Program-made: the position numbers and the translations under genes
The notes under the pieces: generated by a model
What the model was told of the DNA's origin: nothing
The model's database searches: none
Seen by the model: only the letters and a program-made list of their open reading frames with translations
NCBI GenBank assembly: GCA_031263945.1
Contig: JAISEW010000103.1
Coordinates: forward strand, 1-16,313
DNA from: Gracilibacteraceae bacterium
Lineage (GTDB): Bacteria; Bacillota; Desulfitobacteriia; Desulfitobacteriales; Syntrophobotulaceae
Reading direction: 5' to 3'
DNA length: 16,313 bases
In this document: positions 7,101 to 14,330 of the stretch, in pieces
How the letters are laid out: each line of letters starts with the position of its first letter
How positions within the stretch are numbered: position 1 is the stretch's first letter

Positions 7101-7691
7101 AGCGCTTTAACGGAGTATCCCGCCGCCCAAGAGAGACACGCTTTTTTAGAGGCACAATGCGCGGATCTGACGGCGGCCGGCAATGCCTTGCGTGAATTGG
7201 TCGCCCGCTTGGACGCGGATATGACGGTGCGGTTTGACGTCGCTTTTCAGGCGGTCAACGCTTCTTTTGCCCAAGTGTTTCAGGAACTGTTTGAAGGAGG
7301 CGAGGCGGAACTCGTGCTGGAAGACCCGGATCGTCTTCTGGAAACCGGCATCCATATCGTGGCGCAGCCGCCGGGCAAAAGAGCGCGGATCCTCTCTCTC
7401 CTGTCCGGCGGCGAGAGAGCTTTTACGGCTATCGCTCTGCTGCTGGCCCTGCTGCGCGTAAAACCGGCGCCTTTTTGTTTGCTGGACGAGATCGAATCGG
7501 CGCTGGACGAGGCTAATGTCAAACGTTTTGCCAGCTATATCCGCAAACTCTCGGCGGGAACGCAGTTTATCATTATTTCACACCGCCGCGGCACGATGGA
7601 GGCGGCCGACAGGCTCTACGGCGTCACAATGGAGGAATCGGGCGTATCCAAACTGCTCACGGTAAATATCGGAAACGGGGATGTAAGTTAA
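4113..7691 (+). CDS. smc: Chromosome partition protein SMC
   Basis: The 1192-residue ATPase forms the dimeric core of the SMC-ScpAB condensin that organises and segregates the nucleoid. Walker A GPNGCGKS is at 34-41. The N-terminal coiled coil starts near residue 165. The hinge lies at about 498-669 and ends in a glycine-rich GGSLTGG. The returning coil ends near residue 1000. The C-terminal head has signature LSGGER (1097-1102) and Walker B LLDE (1123-1126), then ALDEANV and an ISHRRGTME switch. All catalytic motifs are intact and length is typical. The coils are very rich in Ala, Arg and Glu with runs of GCG/GCC codons, which explains long spurious antisense frames here. The start overlaps the rnc stop, and ftsY begins at the base after the stop codon. 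Confidence 0.98.
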   Translation: MTVAFLKSITIQGFKSFADRLRINLEDGMSVVVGPNGCGKSNIADAIRWVLGEQSAKNLRGGRMDDVIFAGSRTRRPVGMAEVSLHFDNAAGYFPLPYEEVSVTRRVFRDGDSEFFINRTACRLRDIQELFLDTGAGREGFSVIGQGQVEQILNMKAEERRFLIEEAAGISKFRLRKKEALKKLEETELNLSRVNDIIGEVAARLEPLSRQAEAAAVFQVAERELRELEIGRLARAGREAEEKSAAAAARQEERELKQAAAAAAAAAGETARLTARLALTAAEEALKARREAIHGAETECQSQEHALALGAERGRHLSGERERLAGEADVKRERRVARQDKLAAERGRAADIQRILAAGRVQQSAWEADWAALRGAGAGRSESLKAEMFGAQSQQLAAGNEYADAEHRLAALEKEKALRLEERERREAELERNETELRALAATAAELTAAAAALTEQDGAAARQAREEETAAADLAAAERENSRRLEQTLARGSALRQLDENREGYRRGVRSIVSALRRGELNEDGFLGTVADNLSVDPAHEVAVSTALGGALQDIIVTTAARGQEYIDWLRKKQGGRATFLPLDTLRLSESPDVALFKSIRGFIGLAADLTAYPPAADRAVRFLLGRILVAEDMDAALAVARRASFRFRVVTAAGDQVNVGGSLTGGREGTGGGEAHNLLRRRREIEELDAAAAVLRVKAAELAARRRDLLAAAERRAAERDALAARRREAEKKKELLAVEQKHHEERRGSLRERLKLIDLECQEGREQRLEAENSLAACRSALEDLRLRVLALQAEQASAEESAREAAERSETLNAQITAAKVEEARQEEELRQLEAGIAEAEGKNRRDEQEILTLERRMKDLAREEGELTAAAAQTAEKIDIIRKNLDEWRLALTEQSTERERVSAALVESEEQTRLAQAALRSLEQEAHQEELAITRARTEAEMIWETLQNDFELDREAAALIELPPMSREQARRRVEALKEQIAGLGPVNLSALTEYPAAQERHAFLEAQCADLTAAGNALRELVARLDADMTVRFDVAFQAVNASFAQVFQELFEGGEAELVLEDPDRLLETGIHIVAQPPGKRARILSLLSGGERAFTAIALLLALLRVKPAPFCLLDEIESALDEANVKRFASYIRKLSAGTQFIIISHRRGTMEAADRLYGVTMEESGVSKLLTVNIGNGDVS

Positions 7692-8600
7692 ATGGCGGGA
7701 TTTTTTAACAGGCTGAAAGAAGGTCTGAGCAAGACAAAACAGGGTTTGGTCGGTCAGATCGAGCGCGTGTTTCTCGGCGCGGCCAAAGTGGACGACGCGC
7801 TGTATGAGGAATTGGAAGACGCGTTGCTGGGCGCGGATGTCGGAGTTGAAGCGGCGCGGGATCTGGTGGAAAATTTACGCCTGATCGTGAAAGAAAAGCG
7901 CTTGAGCGATCCGGCCGCCCTGAAAGAGGAATTGACGGCTTTGATCGCCGCCCGCCTGGGACGGACGGCGCCGCTGCGAGAGGCGGAAGGATTGTCGGTA
8001 TACCTGATCGTCGGGGTCAACGGGGTCGGCAAGACGACGACGGTGGGAAAGCTGGCCGTTTTGCTGAAAAACGAGGGACGCAAAGTCGTTTTGGCGGCCG
8101 CGGACACTTTTCGGGCCGCCGCCGCCGACCAACTGGAGATATGGAGCAAGCGAAGCGGGAGCGATATTATCCGGCAAGCGGAGGGCGCGGATCCGGCGGC
8201 CGTCGTTTTTGACGCCATCCGGGCGGCGCGGGCCCGTAAGGCTGACGTTTTGCTCGTGGACACGGCCGGACGTCTGCACAATAAAGTGAATTTGATGAAT
8301 GAACTGAGTAAAATACGGCGGGTCATAGAGCGGGAGGCGCCGGGCGGCCCGCACGAAGTATTGCTGGTGCTGGACGCGACGACCGGGCAGAACGCTTTGC
8401 AGCAGATCAAAGTTTTTCGTGAGGCGACGGCGGTCACGGGCATTGTGCTGACGAAGATAGACGGAACGGCCAAGGGCGGCGTGGTGATCGGCATCCAAAG
8501 CGAGGCGGCGGCGCCGGTCAAATTCATCGGCGTAGGCGAGAGCATTGAAGATTTGCAGCCCTTCGACCCGGAAGAATTTGCCAGAGCATTGTTCGCCTGA
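7692..8600 (+). CDS. ftsY: Signal recognition particle receptor FtsY
   Basis: This 302-residue SRP GTPase receives ribosome-SRP complexes at the inner face of the membrane for co-translational membrane protein insertion. It has a short amphipathic N-terminus (FFNRLKEGLSKTKQGL), the N domain (about 20-95), and the G domain with P-loop GVNGVGKT (108-115), DTFRAAAADQL (138-148), DTAGR (190-194) and TKIDGTAKGG (254-263). It lacks the long acidic A domain of the E. coli protein, as is usual in Bacillota. ATG follows the smc stop with no gap, and a GGGGATG stretch inside the smc end may serve as ribosome site. In many Bacillota ylxM-ffh follow; here mtnA follows. Confidence 0.97.
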   Translation: MAGFFNRLKEGLSKTKQGLVGQIERVFLGAAKVDDALYEELEDALLGADVGVEAARDLVENLRLIVKEKRLSDPAALKEELTALIAARLGRTAPLREAEGLSVYLIVGVNGVGKTTTVGKLAVLLKNEGRKVVLAAADTFRAAAADQLEIWSKRSGSDIIRQAEGADPAAVVFDAIRAARARKADVLLVDTAGRLHNKVNLMNELSKIRRVIEREAPGGPHEVLLVLDATTGQNALQQIKVFREATAVTGIVLTKIDGTAKGGVVIGIQSEAAAPVKFIGVGESIEDLQPFDPEEFARALFA

Positions 8601-8629
8601 TGATGGAAAATCACGGGGAAGGGGAGAAT

Positions 8630-9688
8630 ATGCTGAAAACAATGTATTGGGAAAACGGGGCGTTGATGATCCTGGATCAAACGGCGCTGCCGCTGCGGGA
8701 ACATTACATCAAGGCCGAATCCTGCGCGCGGGTGGCCGAGGCGATAAAAAAGATGGAAGTGCGCGGGGCGCCCGCGATCGGTCTGGCGGCCGCGTACGGC
8801 GTGGCGCTTGGAGCGCTGGCTTTTGCCGGAGCGCCGTCCGGTTGGGACGAACATATGAAAACGGCGGCCCGCGCGCTGGGAGAGACGCGTCCCACCGCCA
8901 TCAACCTTTTCTGGGCCTTGCGGCGCATGGAAAACAAGCTGCAATCCCTTTACGCCGAATATGACGTGACTGAGCCTTCGCCGGAGACACAGGCGGCGTT
9001 CGCCGCCGCCTTGCTGGCGGAAGCGGAGCGGATGGCGGCGGAGGACGAACGCGACAACCGTTTGCTTGGAGCGGCCGGAGCGGCGCTCGTGCCGGAAAAC
9101 GCCGCCATCCTCACCCATTGCAACGCGGGAGCGCTGGCCACCGGGGCTTATGGGACAGCGCTCGGCGTGGTGCGGGCGGCGTGGGAAGCCGGCAAAAACC
9201 CGCGGGTCTTTGCCGACGAGACCAGACCCTGTTTGCAGGGCGCCCGGCTGACGACCTGGGAACTTCAGCGGGACGGCATCCCGGTCACGCTGATCACGGA
9301 CGGCATGGCGGGCTATTTGATGCAGCAGGGCAAAATCGATATCGTGCTGGTCGGCGCCGACCGCGTCGCGGCCAACGGCGATATAGCGAATAAAATAGGC
9401 ACATACGCGCTGGCTGTTCTGGCTCAGGCTCACGATATCCCGTTTTACGCGGCCGCGCCGACTTCGACGATCGATTTGCGCGCGGGCGGCGGCGGCGATA
9501 TTCCGGTGGAGGAACGGGACGGGGACGAGGTGCGCCGTCTGGGCGGCGTCCAAATTGCGCCGCCGGAGGTGAGCGTGTATAACCCGTCATTTGATATAAC
9601 GCCGGCGAAATACATCACGGGACTCGTAACGGAAAAAGGAGTGCTTTCCCCGCCGAACGCGGCGTCTTTGCTGAAGCTGATTTCATAA
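8630..9688 (+). CDS. mtnA: S-methyl-5-thioribose-1-phosphate isomerase
   Basis: The 352-residue aldose-ketose isomerase converts 5-methylthioribose-1-phosphate to methylthioribulose-1-phosphate in methionine salvage; related enzymes take 5-deoxyribose-1-phosphate. Motifs: VRGAPAIGLAAAYG (44-57), THCNAGALATGAYGTALG with the catalytic Cys at 164, FADETRPCLQGARLT, VGADRVAANGDIANKIGTY with catalytic Asp 244, and APTSTID. It resembles the eIF2B alpha family, but Cys164 and Asp244 mark it as MtnA. The ATG at 8630 has a purine-rich GGGGAAGGGGAG just upstream and a normal family length. An ATG pair at 8600/8603 overlapping the ftsY stop would add 10 unconserved residues. No other methionine-salvage gene is in the window. 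It converges on the phosphoglycosyl transferase with three bases between the stops. Confidence 0.95.
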   Translation: MLKTMYWENGALMILDQTALPLREHYIKAESCARVAEAIKKMEVRGAPAIGLAAAYGVALGALAFAGAPSGWDEHMKTAARALGETRPTAINLFWALRRMENKLQSLYAEYDVTEPSPETQAAFAAALLAEAERMAAEDERDNRLLGAAGAALVPENAAILTHCNAGALATGAYGTALGVVRAAWEAGKNPRVFADETRPCLQGARLTTWELQRDGIPVTLITDGMAGYLMQQGKIDIVLVGADRVAANGDIANKIGTYALAVLAQAHDIPFYAAAPTSTIDLRAGGGGDIPVEERDGDEVRRLGGVQIAPPEVSVYNPSFDITPAKYITGLVTEKGVLSPPNAASLLKLIS

Positions 9689-9691
9689 AAA

Positions 9692-10417
9692 CTAAATTTC
9701 GGTCCCCGCCATCTCCGCCAGAACGCGCTTATATTCAGCGGCGGTAATTTTGCCTGTTCGCAGCAGGTAATCTCCGTAATCCTCGGCGGTGGCCATCCCG
9801 GCGGCCGTGATATCGGCGCGGGTGAAAATTTTGCATAAAGTGCGCCATATAATGCGCAGATCGCCGGCAAAAGTGACGCGCTCGATATAACGCAGATCCC
9901 AGGCGAATTTATCTTCCCAGGAGATATTGTTGCGCCCGTTGATCTGGGCCAGCCCGGTCAGCCCCGGCGGAGCGCTTTGCCGCCGCATGGTACGCTCGTC
10001 GAAAAAAGCCATATCCCGGATGAGCTGCGGACGCGGCCCGACCAGCGACATATCGCCGCGCAGCACGTTCCACAGTTCCGGCAGCTCATCCAGCGACGTG
10101 GAGCGCAGGGCGGCGCCAAAGGCGGTGAGACGGCGGTCGTCCGGCAGCAGGGCGCCGTTTGCGTCACGGGCGTCCGTCATGGAGCGGAATTTATAAAGCG
10201 GAAAAGGTCTGCCGTTCAAGCCCGGCCGCCGCTGGCAAAAAATAACCGGCGCGCCGAGTTTGCTTCGGACCAGCAAAGCCAGAGCCAGATAAAGCGGCGA
10301 AAGAAGAATAAGAGCGCCGCCCGACAACAGGATATCCAAGCCGCGTTTGCCATACTTCCTGTATAATGAGCGCGGCCCGCCAACGGACGCGCGCGCTGAT
10401 CCCCGCTTTCGCGGCAT
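9692..10417 (-). CDS. Bacterial sugar transferase (PglC/WcaJ-type polyprenyl-phosphate phosphoglycosyl transferase)
   Basis: The 241-residue monotopic phosphoglycosyl transferase transfers a sugar-1-phosphate from a UDP-sugar to a polyprenyl-phosphate, starting a surface glycan. The single hydrophobic (re-entrant) helix is at about 27-50. Conserved features are QRRPGLNGRPFPLYKFRSM (62-80), LRSTSLDELPELWNVLRGD (104-122) with catalytic Asp110-Glu111, SLVGPRPQ (124-131) and PPGLTGLAQINGRN (150-163). There is no long multi-TM N-terminal region, so it is the short PglC-like form. The sugar specificity and product (capsule, exopolysaccharide, O-antigen or glycoprotein) cannot be read. It is a single gene in the window without other glycosyl transferases. 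Its promoter overlaps that of hypC, and a ribosome site GGTGGTGA precedes the ATG. Confidence 0.92.
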   Translation of the reverse strand: MPRKRGSARASVGGPRSLYRKYGKRGLDILLSGGALILLSPLYLALALLVRSKLGAPVIFCQRRPGLNGRPFPLYKFRSMTDARDANGALLPDDRRLTAFGAALRSTSLDELPELWNVLRGDMSLVGPRPQLIRDMAFFDERTMRRQSAPPGLTGLAQINGRNNISWEDKFAWDLRYIERVTFAGDLRIIWRTLCKIFTRADITAAGMATAEDYGDYLLRTGKITAAEYKRVLAEMAGTEI

Positions 10418-10436
10418 AAAGTCACCACCCGCTCCG

Positions 10437-10465
10437 ATTATACCTGAAAGACGCGGTGTTGTAAA
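10437..10465 (-). promoter_or_regulatory. Promoter of the sugar transferase
   Basis: On the minus strand the -35 TTTACA (10465-10460), a 17-base spacer and a consensus -10 TATAAT (10442-10437) lie about 20 bases before the ATG. The predicted leader is very short, just enough for the GGTGGTGA ribosome site. The -35 overlaps the -35 of the hypC promoter on the other strand. Confidence 0.8.
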
Positions 10466-10487
10466 CTCCCGCTGCCTGTGGTATACT
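10459..10487 (+). promoter_or_regulatory. Promoter of the hypCDE-cysS-mrnC-thyX-rlmB operon
   Basis: The -35 TTGTAA (10459-10464), a 17-base spacer and the -10 TATACT (10482-10487), with TGG just before it as an extended -10 element. Predicted start near 10494, leaving a leader of about 30 bases with GGAGGA before the hypC ATG. Confidence 0.78.
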
Positions 10488-10522
10488 TGCGGGAGAAAAG
10501 ATCATCAAACCGGAGGATCATC

Positions 10523-10744
10523 ATGTGTGTGGCTTTGCCAGGCAAGGTAATTTCAATTGAGGATAATTTCGGTCAGGTGGATTTCGGCGGCGGCCTGCTG
10601 CCCGTGAATCTGGGCCTTGTGCGGGCGGAAATCGGGGACTATGTTCTGGTCCATGCCGGCTGCGCCCTGGAAGTCATGCAAAAAGATTTTGCAGAAGATA
10701 TGATCGCTTTGTTCGCGGACGCGGAGAATGCTTATTATGCCTGA
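10523..10744 (+). CDS. hypC: Hydrogenase maturation chaperone HypC
   Basis: This 73-residue HypC/HybG/HupF-family chaperone carries the Fe(CN)2CO group from HypD to the large subunit of NiFe hydrogenase. The N-terminus MCVALPGKV has the essential Cys2 directly after the start Met, and the OB-like core ends VGDYVLVHAGCALEV-like (here IGDYVLVHAGCALEV), with the conserved His in VHAG. GGAGGA lies about six bases before the ATG, which fixes the start and exposes Cys2. It is the first gene of the hyp operon and overlaps hypD by eight bases. Confidence 0.95.
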   Translation: MCVALPGKVISIEDNFGQVDFGGGLLPVNLGLVRAEIGDYVLVHAGCALEVMQKDFAEDMIALFADAENAYYA

Positions 10745-11825
10745 ACCGGGCGTTCTGGAGGCTTTGCGCGGTTACGGCGGGCCGGAACTGCGTTTTATGG
10801 AAGTGTGCGGCACGCATACGGCCGCTATTTTTCGGCACGGGATCAGAAGCATGATCTCGCCGTCTTTGCGTCTGGTTTCCGGACCGGGCTGCCCCGTGTG
10901 CGTAACGCCGGCCGCCTATATTGACCGGGCCGTGGAATTGGCTTTGGAGCCGGGGGTGACGCTGGCCACGTTTGGCGATATGATGAAAGTGCCCGGCAGC
11001 CGCGTGTCGCTGGACGAAGCCAAAGGCGAAGGCGCGCGCGTAATGCTCATGTACGCGCCCGGCGAGGCGCTGGCGCAGGCCAGAGCGCACCCGGAGCGTC
11101 AGTACGTCGTCGCCGCCGTGGGGTTTGAGACGACGGCGCCGGTGTACGCGCTGGCTTTGGAGCAAATACGCCGGGAGGGTCTCCGCAATGTGCGCCTGCT
11201 TACGGCGCTGCGCCGCGTTATCCCTGTTTTGCGCTATGTCTGCGATACGGACAGCGGGATTCACGGTTTTTTGGCGCCGGGGCATGTGAGTACGGTGATC
11301 GGCGCGGACGCTTTTCGTCCTCTGGCGCGGCGTTACGGACGCCCCTTCGTCGTCGCGGGCTTCGGCGGCGAAGATATCCTGCGCGCGCTTTACGCGCTCC
11401 TGCGTTTAGCCCGGAGCGGCCGGGCGGACGTTTTGAACGCCTATCCCGCTGCCGTCAGACGTGAGGGGAACCCGGCGGCTCTCGGCTGCGTGGAAAAATA
11501 TTTCACCGCCGGCGCGGCGGAGTGGCGCGGTATGGGAGAAATTCCCAATTCAGGTTATTATCTGCGGGAGGAGTACCGGGAGTATGACGCCGGATCTCGG
11601 GCGAGCGGGGCGGGCGCTTCCCCGGAACCGGGCGGCGAGCCGGCCGGCTGCAAATGCGGCGAGGTCATTCTGGGCAGGATCACGCCGCCGGAATGCCCAC
11701 TTTTTCGCGGCGCCTGCACTCCTTTGCGCGCGCGGGGGCCGTGCATGGTGTCGGCGGAAGGGACCTGCGGCATATGGTATCGGTATGCGCCGCGGCGGGC
11801 GGCGGCGGGCGGAGGCGCGGGATGA
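10737..11825 (+). CDS. hypD: Hydrogenase maturation protein HypD
   Basis: The roughly 362-residue Fe-S protein, with HypC, is the scaffold on which cyanide and CO ligands are placed on iron. Motifs: CGTHTAAIFRHGI with Cys24, SGPGCPVCVTP with Cys52 and Cys55, GFETTAP, and DTDSGIHGFLAPGHVSTVIG. A C-terminal cysteine-rich region (C305, C307, C320, C327, C336, C344) is where the family binds its [4Fe-4S] cluster. A low-complexity Gly/Ala/Pro linker lies just before it (about 285-303). Two ATGs are possible: 10728 has GGAG only two bases away, whereas 10737 has it ten bases away. I prefer 10737, giving MPEPGVLEAL. The stop overlaps the hypE start. Confidence 0.95.
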   Translation: MPEPGVLEALRGYGGPELRFMEVCGTHTAAIFRHGIRSMISPSLRLVSGPGCPVCVTPAAYIDRAVELALEPGVTLATFGDMMKVPGSRVSLDEAKGEGARVMLMYAPGEALAQARAHPERQYVVAAVGFETTAPVYALALEQIRREGLRNVRLLTALRRVIPVLRYVCDTDSGIHGFLAPGHVSTVIGADAFRPLARRYGRPFVVAGFGGEDILRALYALLRLARSGRADVLNAYPAAVRREGNPAALGCVEKYFTAGAAEWRGMGEIPNSGYYLREEYREYDAGSRASGAGASPEPGGEPAGCKCGEVILGRITPPECPLFRGACTPLRARGPCMVSAEGTCGIWYRYAPRRAAAGGGAG

Positions 11826-12850
11826 GGATAACTATGGCGCATGGCGGCGGCGGGCAGGAAACGCGGGAACTGGTGACGGATCTGTTTCAGCGCCGCCTGA
11901 ACAATGAATTTCTGGCCCGTATGGAGGACGCCGCGGTTTTGCCGCGCCCGGAGCATCCCATCGCCATGTCTACCGACACTTTCGTCGTGACGCCGCCGGA
12001 ATTTCCGGGCGGGGACATCGGCAAACTCGCTGTTTGCGGTACGGTAAACGATCTGTGGATGAGCGGCGCACGGCCGCTGTATCTCGCCGCCGGTTTTGTT
12101 TTGCAGACGGGCCTGGAATCGTCGCTGCTGGAGCGCGTGGTGGATTCCATGGCTGAGGCGGCGCGGGCGGCGGGCGTTAACATTGTGGCCGGCGACACGA
12201 AGGTAGTCGAAAACATGGGGGACGATCCGGCGGGACTTTTCATCAACACGGCCGGCATCGGCTGCCGCTGCTGGGAGATCACGCCCGGAGCGGTCAATGC
12301 GCGGGCGGGTGACGCCGTCGTTCTGAGCGGGCCGCTGGGGAATCATCAGGCCGCCGTCCTTTCGCGCCGGCTGGGCCTGGTGAACGCAATCACGAGCGAT
12401 TGCGCCGACCTCGGTCCGCCGGCGGAGGCGCTCTTGTCCGGCGGCGTGCGTTTGCGGGCGCTGCGTGACGTGACGCGCGGCGGGCTGGCGACCGTGCTGA
12501 ATGAAATAGCGGTCGCGGCGGGCCTGCGGATCGAGGCGGAAGAAAAAGAGATCCCCGTGGATGGGGAAGTGGAGAAATTTTGCGGGCTGCTGGGCCTGGA
12601 TCCGCTTTATATGGCCAACGAAGGCAAGTTTGTTTGTGTCGTCGCGGCGGCGGACACGGAAAAAACTTTAGCCTTGCTTCGCGCTTTTCCCCTGGGCGCC
12701 CGGGCGGCGCGCGTCGGCTGGGTCCAGGCGCCGCCGGCCGCGGACGCGGATCTGCCGGGCGCGGAACCGCCGGTGATCCTGCGCACGGCGCTGGGGGGGC
12801 GACGGATCCTTGACGCGCTCTATGGCGAAGGATTGCCGCGGATCTGCTAA
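11822..12850 (+). CDS. hypE: Hydrogenase maturation protein HypE
   Basis: The 342-residue member of the PurM/AIR-synthetase-like family dehydrates a C-terminal cysteine-bound carboxamide (delivered by HypF) to thiocyanate, the cyanide source for the NiFe site. It shows AHGGGGQ (6-12), STDTFVV, GTVNDLWMSGA, AGDTKVV, RDVTRGGLATVLNE, DPLYMANEGK and the diagnostic C-terminal PRIC, so the acceptor cysteine is present. The ATG at 11822 overlaps the hypD stop (ATGA) and has GGAGG six bases upstream. An alternative ATG at 11834 would remove four residues. HypF, which must carbamoylate this cysteine, and HypA/HypB are not in the window. Confidence 0.96.
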   Translation: MRITMAHGGGGQETRELVTDLFQRRLNNEFLARMEDAAVLPRPEHPIAMSTDTFVVTPPEFPGGDIGKLAVCGTVNDLWMSGARPLYLAAGFVLQTGLESSLLERVVDSMAEAARAAGVNIVAGDTKVVENMGDDPAGLFINTAGIGCRCWEITPGAVNARAGDAVVLSGPLGNHQAAVLSRRLGLVNAITSDCADLGPPAEALLSGGVRLRALRDVTRGGLATVLNEIAVAAGLRIEAEEKEIPVDGEVEKFCGLLGLDPLYMANEGKFVCVVAAADTEKTLALLRAFPLGARAARVGWVQAPPAADADLPGAEPPVILRTALGGRRILDALYGEGLPRIC

Positions 12851-12856
12851 AACAGG

Positions 12857-12875
12857 CCGCCTGACTTTCAGGCGG
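12857..12875 (+). other. Perfect hairpin in the hypE-cysS gap
   Basis: CCGCCTGA and TCAGGCGG form an eight-base-pair stem around the loop CTT, starting six bases after the hypE stop and ending six bases before the cysS ribosome site. No T run follows, so it is not an intrinsic terminator. It could be an mRNA processing or stability element. Confidence 0.6.
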
Positions 12876-12893
12876 AGATCGGGAGGGGAACAG

Positions 12894-14330
12894 GTGATTC
12901 GGCTTTATAACACGATGACCCGCCGGAAAGAGGAGTTTGTGCCGCGCGAGCCCGGCAAGGCGGCTATTTACGCTTGCGGCCCCACGGTTTATAATTATTT
13001 CCATTTGGGGAACGCGAGAATGCTGGTCGTTTTTGATATGATCCGGCGATACCTGGCCTGGCGGGGATTTGAGGTCAATTATGTCCAAAATTTTACGGAT
13101 ATTGACGATAAGATAATCGCCCGCGCGCGGGAAGAAGGATGCGACACGGAGGCGCTGGCCGCGAAATACATCGAGGCTTATTTTGCCGACGCCGCCGCGC
13201 TGCGCGTTCAAAAAGCCGCGGCGCATCCCAAGGCGACGGAGAATATAGCGGAGATGCTGGATATCATCCGCGTACTTATAGAAAAAGGGCTGGCCTACGC
13301 GGCGGAGGGGGATGTTTACTACGCCGTTGACCGGTTCGCCGGTTACGGCAAACTTTCCGGGCGAACGCCGGACGATATGACCGCCGGGGCCCGGGTCGAC
13401 CCGAACCCTCGCAAGCGCGGCCCGATGGATTTTGCCCTGTGGAAAAAAGCGAAAGAAGGGGAGCCGTTCTGGCCGAGTCCATGGGGTGAGGGCCGCCCGG
13501 GCTGGCATATCGAGTGTTCCGCCATGGCGCTCAAATATCTGGGTCCGTCGTTTGATATCCACGGCGGCGGCGGCGACCTTATTTTTCCTCATCATGAAAA
13601 CGAAATAGCGCAGACGGAGGGCTATCTGGACGGGAAAGCCATGGCGCGTTACTGGATGCATAACGCTTTTATCACAGTCGATCAGGAGAAAATGTCCAAG
13701 TCGGAAGGGAATTTTTTCCTGGTGCGGGATCTGCTGAAAAAATGGAGCGGCGACGTCGTGCGTTTTTATTTGCTGGGGACCCATTACCGCAGCCCGCTTG
13801 ATTTTGACGAGGAAAAACTGGTCATGGCGGCTAAGGGGCTGGAACGCCTGAAAACAGCCTGGCGGCTGGCGGAGGAAGCCGCTCTCCGGCCGGTGGCGGC
13901 GAAGACGGAGCTGAGCGCGGCGGCGGGGCCATCGTTTGGCGAGGCGGCAGCGGCGGCGCGGCGGGCGTTTACCGAGGCGATGGATGATGATTTTAACTCC
14001 GCTCAGGCCTACGCCGCGCTGTTTGATTTGGCGCGCGATATCAACACGGCGGTGGCGGCGGGAGACGCTCACCCGGCGGCGCTGCGGGAAGCGGCGGCCG
14101 CGCTGCGCGAGCTGGCGGCGGTTTTAGGACTGGTCATAGCGCCGGAGGAGGCGGCGAGGGCGGACGGAGAAAAATTCGCGGCCCTCATGGCCCTGATCAT
14201 CGATATCCGCGCCGCGGCCCGGGCCAAAAAAGATTGGCCGACGGCGGATATGATCCGGGATCGTTTGAAGGAGGCCGGGCTGGTGATCGAGGACACGCCT
14301 CAGGGCGCGCGCTGGTATCCGGCCCCGTGA
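12894..14330 (+). CDS. cysS: Cysteinyl-tRNA synthetase
   Basis: This 478-residue class I aminoacyl-tRNA synthetase charges tRNA-Cys. Key features: CGPTVYN with Cys28, the HIGH-class motif HLGN (37-40), FTDIDDKII, Zn-site residues Cys208 (HIECSAM), His233 and Glu237 (FPHHENEIAQ), and the KMSKS loop (266-270). Length is normal. The GTG start is chosen because GGGAGGGG ends five bases upstream and the product then opens IRLYNTMTR as in the family. An upstream in-frame ATG at 12810 lies inside hypE without support. A short gap with a hairpin separates it from hypE, and its stop overlaps the mrnC start (GTGA). I saw no T-box leader. Confidence 0.97.
   Translation: MIRLYNTMTRRKEEFVPREPGKAAIYACGPTVYNYFHLGNARMLVVFDMIRRYLAWRGFEVNYVQNFTDIDDKIIARAREEGCDTEALAAKYIEAYFADAAALRVQKAAAHPKATENIAEMLDIIRVLIEKGLAYAAEGDVYYAVDRFAGYGKLSGRTPDDMTAGARVDPNPRKRGPMDFALWKKAKEGEPFWPSPWGEGRPGWHIECSAMALKYLGPSFDIHGGGGDLIFPHHENEIAQTEGYLDGKAMARYWMHNAFITVDQEKMSKSEGNFFLVRDLLKKWSGDVVRFYLLGTHYRSPLDFDEEKLVMAAKGLERLKTAWRLAEEAALRPVAAKTELSAAAGPSFGEAAAAARRAFTEAMDDDFNSAQAYAALFDLARDINTAVAAGDAHPAALREAAAALRELAAVLGLVIAPEEAARADGEKFAALMALIIDIRAAARAKKDWPTADMIRDRLKEAGLVIEDTPQGARWYPAP

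Noticed and set aside
7754..9553. A 599-codon open frame antisense to ftsY and mtnA
   Set aside because: Same reasons: full-length conserved genes on the other strand, low-complexity Arg/Ser/Ala product and no supporting start signals.
9660..9720. Bidirectional terminator between the convergent mtnA and sugar transferase genes
   Set aside because: The stops are three bases apart and no GC-rich stem with a T run is seen on either strand.
12851..12893. T-box or other leader regulation for cysS
   Set aside because: The 43-base gap is far too short for a T-box, and the hairpin lacks its conserved sequence and any terminator.
12390..14072. A 560-codon open frame antisense to hypE and cysS
   Set aside because: It overlies two complete, well-conserved genes; its product is Arg/Pro-rich with no recognisable domain, as expected for a shadow frame in GC-rich DNA.
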